From Gynurincola endophyticus (GTDB taxonomy: Bacteria; Bacteroidota; Bacteroidia; Chitinophagales; Chitinophagaceae), in NCBI RefSeq assembly GCF_003991195.1, contig NZ_RCWL01000006.1, forward strand, positions 181,118 through 245,117: a stretch of 64,000 nucleotides of DNA, given 5' to 3'. A program made the position numbers and the translations under genes. This document shows positions 44,151 to 52,985 of this stretch, in pieces (position 1 is the stretch's first letter; every line of letters starts with the position of its first letter). The notes beneath the pieces are model-generated. The model did not search any database and was not told where the DNA came from. It saw only the letters and a list, made by a program, of their open reading frames with translations.

Positions 44151-44561
44151 ATGGAGGACCAGATCGAAGAGTTTCAAAACCGTTTTGTAAAACTGAGTGA
44201 ATTAGGTGAAGCCTTATTTAATATTAAGTTCAGTGGATTGTACTCTTTTTTGGGTGCGATCTATGATCATAATGAAATGTTTGAAATTGCTAAAGAAAAG
44301 TATGATGAATATTTGAATACCTTGCCCGTATCGTCAATTTCAATCTATTCAAAACAGCTGACGGCAGTTACTGCTGCGATGCGGAAAATTGAAGACTTGT
44401 TAGCTGAATTTGATGAGGTCAGAGAAATTTCCCCTAAAGGAGAGGAAGCACAGATTCATTATGAAAGTATGTTAATCGCTGATTTAACCGAAGAGGTTAA
44501 TTGTGTATTTCCCCATTTGGATAAACTTCGCCGGTTGATGCTGGGAGAAGATATTTTTTGA
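44151..44561 (+). CDS. Helical cytoplasmic protein H3 (family of 38925-39329)
   Basis: The 136-residue acidic protein has no export signal and looks all-helical. It shares with H1 the C-terminal D-L/I-x-E-x-V/I-N-x-V-F-x-x-L-x-K-L pattern and the central S/A-Y-x-K/R...E-D-L segment, and it is the intact relative of the broken copy at 39407. Its plus-strand position, opposite to the secreted proteins and peptidases, is the same as that of H1. A -7 element lies about 300 bases upstream. Function unknown. Confidence 0.7.
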   Translation: MEDQIEEFQNRFVKLSELGEALFNIKFSGLYSFLGAIYDHNEMFEIAKEKYDEYLNTLPVSSISIYSKQLTAVTAAMRKIEDLLAEFDEVREISPKGEEAQIHYESMLIADLTEEVNCVFPHLDKLRRLMLGEDIF

Positions 44562-44650
44562 GGATGCAGCTGGCAAATATTCAGGAATGCAAGAATTCAG
44601 TTGATGCAAAATACAGGCTTCCCCCAATTGATAGCCTGGAGTGCTGTATA

Positions 44651-44720
44651 AGAAACATGAAGAGAACAAAAAAATGGTGGATATATTTTATCTCATCGCG
44701 TTTTTTGGCTTCATGTTTCT
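44651..44720. repeat. 70-bp hairpin element with 12-bp terminal inverted repeats
   Basis: AGAAACATGAAG (44651-44662) is perfectly complementary to CTTCATGTTTCT (44709-44720). These ends are the same as those of the hairpin repeats in the arrays at 48-49, 57-58 and 63.8 kb and of the arms around the GxxExxY gene. It lies just 3' of the thioredoxin-like gene and could also work as a terminator. Confidence 0.7.
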
Positions 44721-44731
44721 GACAGGCTCTT

Positions 44732-45220
44732 TTAATGTAAAACATTTTCCACTGTTCCGATGGTTAAAATACCTCCTTGCCGTAAGGCAATTTCCTGTTG
44801 TTTGTTTACAATGATATTATAAGGCACACCGGTAGCGCCGGCGTATTTCCATAAGTCCTGGTTTTTATCAATCACATGTTTGAATTTTGATAAGGTATCA
44901 ATACCGAGTTCCTGCTGAAAGTTGATGGCTTCGGCTGTACTGCCTGTGCTCGCCAGAATAATCTGAAAGTTATTGATATGGTTGTATTTACCGATATAGT
45001 AAGTGAGCTGTTCTTTACAGAACGGGCAATCTGCTCTGTAAAAGAAGATCAGACTGTTCTGGTCTTTTGTCAGTTCCGTCAGGTTTTTTGTGGGCAGGGT
45101 ACTGTCTTTTACATCGATAACATCCACGTAGGTGGGTAGTTGTTCGATTGTTGCCTGGTCGTTACAGGCGGTGGCAATCAGAAAAAAGGCGAGGGCTGCA
45201 GTGAAGATATTTTTATGCAT
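44732..45220 (-). CDS. Thioredoxin-fold lipoprotein (TlpA/peroxiredoxin-like)
   Basis: A 162-residue protein with a lipoprotein signal (lipobox IATAC, Cys19) and a thioredoxin fold: FFYRADCPFC with redox pair Cys65 and Cys68, and GVPYNIIV supplying the cis-proline near residue 133. Likely anchored in a membrane facing the periplasm, where it could reduce or isomerise disulfides. It ends the S9/small-protein region, and the small secreted proteins there each carry two cysteines, so a functional link is possible (inference only). Confidence 0.85.
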   Translation of the reverse strand: MHKNIFTAALAFFLIATACNDQATIEQLPTYVDVIDVKDSTLPTKNLTELTKDQNSLIFFYRADCPFCKEQLTYYIGKYNHINNFQIILASTGSTAEAINFQQELGIDTLSKFKHVIDKNQDLWKYAGATGVPYNIIVNKQQEIALRQGGILTIGTVENVLH

Positions 45221-45344
45221 GGTGGCTGTATTTAGAATAATACTAATCTAAGATCCTTTTTTTCAATTGCTAATGAGTGTTTTAGCTGATTAGAATAATT
45301 GATTTTATAAATGAAATATTTAGCTTAGTTAAAGTTATCAATAA

Positions 45345-45927
45345 GAAACATGAAGATAAATTAGTGCTTGAAGGGAATGAAGGTTGCTGCGCAATACCTT
45401 AAATTTGCAAACTTTTCAATTCATTTAATCAGGTAGATTCGAAAAATGATCGTTTACTAATGATTTCATCGAACTTCTTATATTTTTGGTTAAAAAGTTA
45501 ATCAATAACCCATGAGGTTTTTTAAGTATTCTCATGTAAGTATAAAGCTGAGCCACATGAATGGGAAGAATAACTTCTACCGTTTTCAATTCAATGATAA
45601 TGCAATCATTAACAAGAAGGTCTAACTTCAAGCGGGTATTAATAATAATGCCTTTATAGATTACTGGTGTAGATAGTTGTTGAGAAACTTCATAGCCTTT
45701 GCTGGTGAGTTCATAAATCATACATTTTTCATATACACTTTCTAATAATCCGGCACCTAATTCTTTGTGCACACTGATGGCAATACCGGTAATGTCGTAG
45801 GAGAGTTGAGTTATCTGCTTTTTAGTCATATAGTTCTTTAGAACTCATACGAAAAAAAGTATGCGTAAGATCTAATTTTATTAAATTTATAATATTTTTC
45901 TTTTTCTCTTCATTCTCTTCATGTTTC
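45345..45927. mobile_element. Repeat-bracketed segment carrying the GxxExxY gene
   Basis: GAAACATGAAGA (45345-45356) and its perfect complement TCTTCATGTTTC (45916-45927) bracket the GxxExxY gene. Further purine-rich family sequence follows the left end (GAAGGGAATGAAGGTTGCTG, about 45370-45389), and pyrimidine-rich family sequence precedes the right end (TTTTTCTCTTCATTCTCTTC). The segment looks like one of the local hairpin repeats split by, or loaded with, the gene. No transposase is present and no target duplication could be confirmed. Confidence 0.5.
45425..45829 (-). CDS. GxxExxY family protein
   Basis: A 134-residue protein with the family signature GAGLLESVYE (Gly27, Glu30, Tyr33), followed by KLDLLVNDCIIIELKTVE, which resembles the D-x-x-V and E-x-K core of PD-(D/E)xK nucleases, and VAQLYTYMRILKKPHGLLINF. 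The family is predicted to have a nuclease-like fold; activity has not been established to my knowledge. It is bracketed by arms of the local hairpin repeat family, so it may move with those elements. Confidence 0.9.
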   Translation of the reverse strand: MTKKQITQLSYDITGIAISVHKELGAGLLESVYEKCMIYELTSKGYEVSQQLSTPVIYKGIIINTRLKLDLLVNDCIIIELKTVEVILPIHVAQLYTYMRILKKPHGLLINFLTKNIRSSMKSLVNDHFSNLPD

Positions 45928-45948
45928 CATTGAAAACAAAAAAGGGAA

Positions 45949-46368
45949 TTAAACAATTCCCTTTTTATTATTTCTGTAATAAGTTAAATAAAACAACACC
46001 ATCCCTATTGCCACATATACTCCGAGAATGGTAAAGTACTCAGGTTTGCTGAAGGTGAACCGGAGGTGAAGATATCCTAAGAATCTGTCAGACTCCATCA
46101 GTACAAACTTGAGTACCTGCCAGGTGATGATGATCAGGAAACCGAGATAAAGCATGATCTTTCTTTTAACGTCGATAAAGATCAGGAATACCAGTACGAT
46201 TTCTATAATGGCAGCGGTATAATAATAAGTATTGCTTCTGTAGAGGCGATTGGTAAACCAGCCGATATAAAACTTATAATTCTCCAGGTTGGTAAAAACA
46301 TTCATCGCTTCGAACAGTAACGGCAAACTAATCCATAGAATCAAAATAGCTTCTATTACTTTTTTCAT
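45949..46368 (-). CDS. Small four-span membrane protein (DoxX-like)
   Basis: The 139-residue protein has about four hydrophobic segments (5-25, 48-68, 70-88, 112-132) and a layout similar to DoxX/DUF-type small membrane proteins, though no signature residues are certain. It lies 14 bases after the AraC-family gene on the same strand, so it is probably the regulator's cotranscribed partner. Substrate or role is unknown. Confidence 0.65.
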   Translation of the reverse strand: MKKVIEAILILWISLPLLFEAMNVFTNLENYKFYIGWFTNRLYRSNTYYYTAAIIEIVLVFLIFIDVKRKIMLYLGFLIIITWQVLKFVLMESDRFLGYLHLRFTFSKPEYFTILGVYVAIGMVLFYLTYYRNNKKGIV

Positions 46369-46382
46369 GTTGGTAGTTTTTA

Positions 46383-47339
46383 TTAATATCTGGGCGCTTT
46401 TTTGCTGAGTACTTTAGGCGAAAACCCATAGAAGTGTTTAAACGCCCTTGTAAAATCCGTATGATATTTATAACCTACCGTTTCTGCCACCTGCAAGATC
46501 GTATATGTTCTGCTGGTAGATAATAGTTCTGCCGCTTTTTTCATGCGTTGTTCTGTTTGCAAAGCAGCAGGCGTTAAGCCGAAGATTTTTCTGAAATCTT
46601 TTTTCAGTCTCAGAATGTTAATATTGACTCTTTCTGAAAGTTCCTTTAAGGTATAAGTCTTATGCAATTGATTTAAGATCATGTCCTTTACGCGATACAT
46701 CTTGTGAATCTCTTCTTCGGTTAAGCGGGGGATTCGTTTCACAGGGTGGCGCATGGAAAGTTCCAGTGCGTAACTGATGACGCTGTTCAGCCAGATGAGT
46801 TTTTCTTCATCCTGCTGCGTGTTAATCACCATTTCGATTTTGTGTAACATTGCGCGATCGGCTACCTGGTTCAGGCGCATCAGCTTGCACGAACGATCGA
46901 GCTCAATCATAGCGGTAAAAGCTTCTAACAAAGGAAAATTGTGTTGTTTTTCCTGTAACATACTCAGCGGAATTTCAATTAAGAAAACATCCTGCGTAGC
47001 GTTACGGATCACTACTTCAGCGCTCCAGATAGGAGAGTACAACACATTGAACCCTCTTTCATGAAAGGTGAGGTCGCCCAAACCTTTCACACGCGCGTCA
47101 ATTTTTCCGTGTAAAGAACATACCAGTAAAATGGCGGGTTCTTTAATGATAACGACTAATTCGTCGTCACCACGCCCTTGAATCTGACAATGGTAATAAC
47201 GAAGGTGCTCTAAGCGTTTGGCGAGCAAATCCACTTTACCGAATTCCCAGTTGGCGTTAAATTTTTTAATTCCTTCTTTCGGAGCGATCATTTCAGCCGT
47301 TAAGGTGAAATCTAATGCATTTTTCGAGATGATTTTCAT
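46383..47339 (-). CDS. AraC-family transcriptional regulator
   Basis: The 318-residue protein has an N-terminal sensory part (about 1-200; GRGDDELVVIIKEPAILLVC) and a C-terminal AraC domain: KTYTLKELSERVNINILRLK, FRKIFGLTPAALQTEQRM, then LQVAETVGYKYHTDFTRAF and FKHFYGFSPKVL. The EMIAP-type start and pattern resemble regulators of siderophore/iron receptors (PchR-like), which is suggestive but not decisive. It is followed by a small membrane protein gene 14 bases away. A TonB siderophore-type receptor lies 5.6 kb away, too far to assign as a target. Confidence 0.88.
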   Translation of the reverse strand: MKIISKNALDFTLTAEMIAPKEGIKKFNANWEFGKVDLLAKRLEHLRYYHCQIQGRGDDELVVIIKEPAILLVCSLHGKIDARVKGLGDLTFHERGFNVLYSPIWSAEVVIRNATQDVFLIEIPLSMLQEKQHNFPLLEAFTAMIELDRSCKLMRLNQVADRAMLHKIEMVINTQQDEEKLIWLNSVISYALELSMRHPVKRIPRLTEEEIHKMYRVKDMILNQLHKTYTLKELSERVNINILRLKKDFRKIFGLTPAALQTEQRMKKAAELLSTSRTYTILQVAETVGYKYHTDFTRAFKHFYGFSPKVLSKKAPRY

Positions 47340-47626
47340 ACAAACTCATTTAAATAAGGTTAACTCTTTTTGAATGAGAGATTTGCTAACTGATTGAATG
47401 AGATATTTGCTAACTAACCTTTAAGAGAAGGATGTATGTGTTGAGAGGTGAACTAAAATTATTACTTTAGTTTGTATTTTACAATCTTTTGAGCAGAAAA
47501 AGTGGTAATAATTGAGCGGATGTTACTGATACGATCAGGTTTTTAAGCATAACATTGACCCTGATCAATATGCATATAAGTACTACTATATATACCACCT
47601 TAAATGCAAAATATTATTAATATATA

Positions 47627-47910
47627 TTTGGAATTTTTAATAAGATGTTATTATATTTGCATAACCCAGTTGACTCCTAGATTCTTATCGACTCACTCCC
47701 CTTATTATTTTCCCTTTACCGTTGTAAGTTCTTTAAATTGATTATTCCTATGAAAGACAGAAGCTAAATTCGGTATTCTGTTTTAGCCATGAAAACCAAC
47801 GCTTTTAGCTTCCAATACCTATGAATGCGACGTGCCCGTAAAAGGGTCAAACAGCCGGTGATGCAGAGTAGTATACCCTCGTCTTCTCGGATTAAAGGGT
47901 ATACTACTAG
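47627..47910 (+). ncRNA. Structured non-coding RNA candidate with consensus promoter
   Basis: TTTG (47627-47630) and TATATTTG (47652-47659) are spaced 21 bases, a full Bacteroidota promoter. The transcript would start near 47667 and end at a 13-bp perfect hairpin (AGTAGTATACCCT 47867-47879 / 47896-47908, T-run soon after). Inside, GAAGCTAAA (47760-47768) pairs with TTTAGCTTC (47804-47812) and GGTATT (47772-47777) with AATACC (47814-47819) in crossing order, an H-type pseudoknot; TTTAGC (47782-47787) offers a competing partner. Tiny frames (MKTNAFSFQYL, MNATCP) overlap it. It does not match RNase P, SRP or tmRNA motifs known to me; 6S RNA cannot be excluded. Confidence 0.55.
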
Positions 47911-48070
47911 CTTCACCATTTTTAATTAAAGTGCTTATTTTTTATATAAAGAGCAGCTGCTCATTGCATTAGATAATTTTTTCCCATTACTAATAGCATC
48001 TCCCTCTTCATCTATTGAAGGGGGATTTTTAGCTTTAATCATTTGAGAATGAAAAAAGTCAGAAACATGG

Positions 48071-49420
48071 TTCATTTACATCAGATAAATTCTATCAGGT
48101 TTTTGATCGATGTAAACAGGAAGAAAATGAAGGGATAGCAGAAAAATAAGAGACAGCTTCGCTGCGTCATTCACTTCATCAGCTTTACTTTTCTTCATGT
48201 TTCAATAAAAAATCAACCAAAAGCATTGTTTATTGACATCAGATAAATTCTATCAGGTTTTTGATCGATGTAAACAGGAAGAAAATGAAGGGATAGCAGA
48301 AAAATAAGAGACAGCTTCGCTGCTTCATTCACTTCATCATCTTTACTTTTCTTCATGTTTCAATAAAAAATCAACCAAAAGCGTTATTTACTTTATTCGT
48401 CGCGATTCAAGCATTATTTTCCACTTCAGATAATTTATACCTGATTGTTGATCGATGAAAACATGAAGACAATGAAGGGATGGAAGAAAATATGAATAGC
48501 TTCGCTTCTTCATTCCCTTCATCGCCTTTACTTTTCTTCATATTTCAATAAAAAATCAACCAAACGCGTTATTTACTTTATTCGTCGCGATTCAAGCATT
48601 ATTTTCCACTTCAGATAATTTATACCTGATTGTTGATCGATGAAAACATGAAGACAATGAAGGGATGGAAGAAAATAAGAATAGCTTCGCTTCTTCATTC
48701 ACTTCATCGCCTCTACTTTTCTTCATGTTTCAATAAAAAATCGACCAAAAGCGTTATTTACTTTATTCGTCGCGATTCAAGCATTATTTTCCACTTCAGA
48801 TAATTTATACCTGATTGTTGATCGATGAAAACATGAAGACAATGAAGGGATGGAAGAAAATAAGAATAGCTTCGCTTCTTCATTCACTTCATCGCCTTTA
48901 CTTTTCTTCATGTTTCAATGAAAATCAAACAAAAGCATTCTTTATTTTATTTGGCATGATTCAAGGACTATTTTCCCGCAGATAACGCGGATAAAATCCT
49001 TTCCAAAAAAAGTGCTATTCCCCGCAGATTTTCGCAGATTATTATTTAAACAGGAAGACAATGAAGGGATGGAAGAAAATAAGAATAGCTTCGCTTCTTC
49101 ATTCACTTCATCGTCTTTACTTTTCTTCATGTTTCAATGAAAATCAAACAAAAGCATTCTTTATTTTATTTGGCATGATTCAAGGACTATTTTCCCGCAG
49201 ATAACGCGGATAAAATCCTTTCCAAAAAAAGTGCTATTCCCCGCAGATTTTCGCAGATTATTATTTAAACAGGAAGAAAATGAACGGATGGAAGAAAATA
49301 AGAACAGCTTCGCTGCTTCATTCACTTCATCCCCTTTAACTTTTCTTCATGTTTCAATAAAAAATCAACCAAAAGCGTTATTTATTTTATTCGGCATGAT
49401 TCAAGGATAATTCCCTGCCA
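48071..49420. repeat. Array of about seven hairpin repeats, orientation A
   Basis: Repeat cores recur with starts at TCAGATAA 48081, 48239, 48426, 48611 and 48796 (spacings 158, 187, 185, 185), followed by two copies of a 219-bp unit (AAAATCAAAC at 48921 and 49140). Each core is a purine-rich arm (CATGAAGACAATGAAGGGAT), a short AGC-TTCG-CT loop, and a pyrimidine arm (TTCATTCACTTCATC ... CTTCATGTTTC). The 219-bp unit adds CCGCAGATAACGCGGATAAA and GCAGATTTTCGCAGATT words. The open frame at 48942-49130 is a by-product. There is no gene from 47340 to 49450 other than the ncRNA candidate. Confidence 0.9.
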
Positions 49421-49450
49421 GATTTCGCAGCTCCATTCTTCCTTCTCCAT

Positions 49451-51301
49451 TTATTCCAACATCCAGTTCCACGCACTGGCATAACCGTTCATTGATTGAG
49501 TGTAATCCAGCAAGCGTTGATAAAAACTGATCCCTGTTAAGGTGCTGCTGTCGCCCACCATTATCAACAAATGTTTCGCACGGGTCATGGCCACGTTCAT
49601 CCTTCTCAGCTCTTGTAAGAAACCGATCTGCTGATCAATGTTGCTACGGGTTAAACTGATATATACGATGTCTGATTCCTGTCCTTGTATGGCATCTACC
49701 GTACTTACTTTTACGGCTTTACCGGCTTCGGTAACCAGTTCCTGTAATATTTTTACCTGGGCACGATACGGAGCGATAATAGTGATCTGTTCATCGTGGT
49801 AACCTTTTTCGTGTTGTAACCATTGCAGGTGTTTTATAATAAAACGGGCTTCTTCGGGGTTGTAGGTGGAGCTGCCTGATTTGTCTTCTTCATAACCCGC
49901 TCCGGCAGTGTCTATCCATTGTACACTCGCGGGTAATTCAACAGGGTAGGAGGTACCATTCACGAGACGGCCTTCGTAAAACTCATTACTCGAAAATTGC
50001 ATAATTTGTTCCTGCATCCGGTATTGTTCCTGCAGTAGTACGGAAAGAGATGGATATTGTTCCGTCAACCGTTCCATTAAACTCACAGACAATTCTTTTT
50101 CATTGGAGAATATCGTTGGAGGTAACTGGCAGTGGTCGCCGGCTAATACCAGTTTATTACCTTTCAATACCGGAATCAACGCCATCGCCGTAAGGGCTTG
50201 CGCTGCTTCGTCGATAATAACGGTACCGTATGTTTGTTTTTTGAGATAGTACTGGTCAATGCCGGCTAAGGTACCGGTGATGACCTGTGCCTGTTGAATC
50301 ACTTTATCAGTGAGGTATTGTTCTGTTTGTTGTGCCAGTTGCATCACCTGCTTTGATTCTTTGAATAAAGCCTGCCGTTGTGCACGTTCTGCCGCACCGA
50401 AATTTCTTTTATATTGATGGGCCATGTCGCGCAATTGAGCTGCCTGTTTACGGTATTGTTTAATCTGCTTAAACTGCGGATCAGCCTGTATCATTTCTTC
50501 TACTGTGTATGCTAAGGTTGATTCGTTTACTTTAATGGTATTACCGACTCTTACCACTTTTACGCCGGCTGCCACCAGCTGTTGTGTAAGCCAGTCTACC
50601 GCTGCATTACTCGGTGCCACTGCCAGTATTTTTTCTGCAGGATGGTATTCTAATAAAGCCTGTATACCGGCAACAAGGGTAGTGGTTTTACCGGTTCCCG
50701 GAGGGCCGTGAACGATTGTTACTGATTCAGCCTGTACCATGCGGTCAACAGCAGATTGCTGGTAAGAGTTGAGGTGGGAGAATGTTTTTGCCTGTGCTGT
50801 TTCGTCAAAGGCAGGTGCCGTTTTACCGGATATTACTTTCAATACGGGATGTTTTTCCCAAAGAGCTTTGGCTTCTCTGATCGCATCGTATTGCTGGATA
50901 TAGGATTGCGAATCGAACAATGGTTCGAGTACCAGCTTACCTAAACGTGTCCATTCCGGCAATTCATCTTCTTTACATTGCCATTTGAGCTCGTTTTGTG
51001 CCATCCACGAAATCTGCCCTTCGAGATATTCTTCCGGATTACTACGCGAATATAATTTAGCCGGCAAACCAGGCTTTAAGGTATGCGGTTCGTTTTGTGA
51101 TTGTGTTCTTTCAAAATGTACGGTGAGATAGTCTAACCGGTTGAGCTCTGTTCCCTTGATCAATAAGGGATACCATACTAACCCTTCTGCTCTCTTATCA
51201 TTTAAAGAGAGGTTTTCATATTGTGTGATGTATTGGGCACGGTGCGCCTGTTCCTCGGCACGCGTTAAATTCAGCAGATGGTCTAAATAATGCATCTTCA
51301 A
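49451..51301 (-). CDS. Superfamily 1 DNA/RNA helicase (IGHMBP2/UPF1-like)
   Basis: The 616-residue protein has Walker A HGPPGTGKTTTL near residue 200, Walker B IIDEAAQA, motif III GDHCQLPPTI, and C-terminal motifs TVDAIQGQESDIVYISLTRS and NVAMTRAKHLLIMVGD. Together with the N-terminal beta-barrel-like region (LVWYPLLIKG) it matches the SMUBP-2-type helicases common in Bacteroidota. ATP-dependent unwinding of DNA or RNA in the cytoplasm is expected. It follows the cardiolipin synthase gene after 66 bases and may be cotranscribed with it. Confidence 0.93.
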   Translation of the reverse strand: MKMHYLDHLLNLTRAEEQAHRAQYITQYENLSLNDKRAEGLVWYPLLIKGTELNRLDYLTVHFERTQSQNEPHTLKPGLPAKLYSRSNPEEYLEGQISWMAQNELKWQCKEDELPEWTRLGKLVLEPLFDSQSYIQQYDAIREAKALWEKHPVLKVISGKTAPAFDETAQAKTFSHLNSYQQSAVDRMVQAESVTIVHGPPGTGKTTTLVAGIQALLEYHPAEKILAVAPSNAAVDWLTQQLVAAGVKVVRVGNTIKVNESTLAYTVEEMIQADPQFKQIKQYRKQAAQLRDMAHQYKRNFGAAERAQRQALFKESKQVMQLAQQTEQYLTDKVIQQAQVITGTLAGIDQYYLKKQTYGTVIIDEAAQALTAMALIPVLKGNKLVLAGDHCQLPPTIFSNEKELSVSLMERLTEQYPSLSVLLQEQYRMQEQIMQFSSNEFYEGRLVNGTSYPVELPASVQWIDTAGAGYEEDKSGSSTYNPEEARFIIKHLQWLQHEKGYHDEQITIIAPYRAQVKILQELVTEAGKAVKVSTVDAIQGQESDIVYISLTRSNIDQQIGFLQELRRMNVAMTRAKHLLIMVGDSSTLTGISFYQRLLDYTQSMNGYASAWNWMLE

Positions 51302-51367
51302 AAATAAGAAAAGAACATAAATAGCTGTGAATTCACGCTCTATTATTAATTCATCATTCTTAATTTT

Positions 51368-52822
51368 TTAAAGCAGTGGTGAGAATAATCGTGCTACCCG
51401 TTCTACAAATTTTTGCCACCGCGGCCGTTTACGCCATGTTTTCAGGTTGAGTGGTTCTGCATCCAGCAGGTCTACCTGAAAATGAAGTTTCAGTTCACCG
51501 GCTATTTTCTGGTCGTAGATAATCGCATTGACTTCAAAGTTCATATCAAAACTGCGCATGTCAAGATTTGCTGTTCCTACATTGGCAACGATACCGTCTA
51601 CCACCATTGTTTTAGCATGAATGAACCCTTTTTTATAGAGATAGATTTTTATGCCTGCTTTCATCAGCTCGGTGTAATAAGAACGGGAGCAGTAATTCAC
51701 CAGTTTTGAATCACTGTCCATCGGCAGTAACAACTTCACATCCACACCGCTTAATGATTGTACGCGTAAGGCATCCAGTGTTCCTTCATTCGGAATCATA
51801 TAAGGAGTGGTGATCAGAATTTCTTTGGTGGCCAGGTTCACCATTTGTAAAATGGAAAACATAATAGTGGGTACATCTGAGTCGGGGCCACTGGCGGCAA
51901 TCTGAACAATTGCGCCTTCCCGATCGTTGGTATCAGGCAAACAGAAATACGAGCGCTTCAATTCTACATTTTGTTTTGCACAGAAATTAAAATCACACAA
52001 AAACAAATACTGCAGATAGTTAACACCTGTGCCTTCAATACGAATATGTGTATCCCTCCAATACAGTTTTTTAGTACCGGGGTGATTGATATACCGGTCG
52101 CTCAGGTTAATACCACCAACGTAAGCAATATAGCCGTCAATGATCACGATCTTCCGGTGATTGCGGTAATTCACCCGGTTGGCAAGGGCGATAAACCGCA
52201 CTTCATTAAAAGGAAATGCTTCGATACCGGCACTTCTTAATTCCCGTACATATCTTTTCCGGATGGCTTTACTGCCCCAGTCATCGTATACTATACGGAT
52301 TTTGACGCCTTCACCTGCTTTGCGGATCAATAACTCTTTTAGTGCAACGGTAATAGGGTCATCTTCCCAGATATAGTACTCGATATGGATGGTTTCCTTT
52401 GCATTTTCGAGGTCGTGAAAAAGATATTTAAATTTTTCTTCACCATTTCGCAGCAGGTTTACTTTGTTGCCGGTAGCTAAAGGACTCTTATCGTACAACA
52501 GTAACCGCGCCAGCTCTTTATTTTTTTTGATGATCGGATGTCCCGAAGCATATATTTTATTGGCTTCGGAAATCATTGTTCTTTGTAATTGGGAATAAGT
52601 ATTATTGTCTTTAATGAGTTTTTTAGAATACATTTTGTTCCGGCGGATATTATTGCCGAAAAAGAAATAGAAAATCATACCGGCAAAGGGAACAAAAACG
52701 GTAAATAACAAATAGGCTAATGCTTTGGTATTACTTTGGGTATCCCAAATAATTTTGAGACAGGTGGCGAATACCGCCAATCCGTAAATGATAGAAAGAA
52801 TAGTAATTAGATTTGCCTGCAT
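51368..52822 (-). CDS. cls: Cardiolipin synthase
   Basis: Phospholipase-D superfamily membrane enzyme that makes cardiolipin from two phosphatidylglycerols. The 484-residue protein starts with two membrane segments (residues 5-22 and 35-55, the latter YLLFTVFVPFAGMIFYFFFG) and has both HKD motifs: NHRKIVIIDGYIAYVGG (near 225) and HAKTMVVDGIVANVGTANLD (near 400). Length and layout match bacterial ClsA-type enzymes. The AT-rich TTATTAATTCATCATTCTTAA at its 3' side belongs to an interspersed repeat. Confidence 0.95.
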   Translation of the reverse strand: MQANLITILSIIYGLAVFATCLKIIWDTQSNTKALAYLLFTVFVPFAGMIFYFFFGNNIRRNKMYSKKLIKDNNTYSQLQRTMISEANKIYASGHPIIKKNKELARLLLYDKSPLATGNKVNLLRNGEEKFKYLFHDLENAKETIHIEYYIWEDDPITVALKELLIRKAGEGVKIRIVYDDWGSKAIRKRYVRELRSAGIEAFPFNEVRFIALANRVNYRNHRKIVIIDGYIAYVGGINLSDRYINHPGTKKLYWRDTHIRIEGTGVNYLQYLFLCDFNFCAKQNVELKRSYFCLPDTNDREGAIVQIAASGPDSDVPTIMFSILQMVNLATKEILITTPYMIPNEGTLDALRVQSLSGVDVKLLLPMDSDSKLVNYCSRSYYTELMKAGIKIYLYKKGFIHAKTMVVDGIVANVGTANLDMRSFDMNFEVNAIIYDQKIAGELKLHFQVDLLDAEPLNLKTWRKRPRWQKFVERVARLFSPLL

Positions 52823-52896
52823 AGGTATGCTGTATTCTTATTTTCCTGATGATAAATGAACCATGCAGAAAGTAAGCAATTAGTTGAATCTATATA

Positions 52897-52924
52897 AAAA
52901 AAACAGGTGTGTTCACACCTGTTT
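52897..52924 (-). terminator. Terminator of the siderophore-type receptor gene
   Basis: AAACAGGTGTG (52901-52911) and CACACCTGTTT (52914-52924) form an 11-bp perfect stem. On the minus strand the stem is followed by a T-run (the A-run at 52897-52903), so it ends transcription of the receptor gene. Confidence 0.85.
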
Positions 52925-52985
52925 ATACTATTAAGATACGAAAAAAAGTTGATTTATCAAAATCGGGTATTTATCCGGTGGTTGG

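Noticed and set aside
47667..47910. tmRNA, RNase P RNA or SRP RNA
   Set aside because: None of their conserved motifs (tRNA-like ends, GAGGAAAGTCC, GGAAGCAGC loop) are visible; 6S RNA could not be excluded.
48071..49420. CRISPR-like regular spacing
   Set aside because: Units are 158-219 bp, internally palindromic and similar throughout; there are no short repeats with unique spacers and no cas genes.
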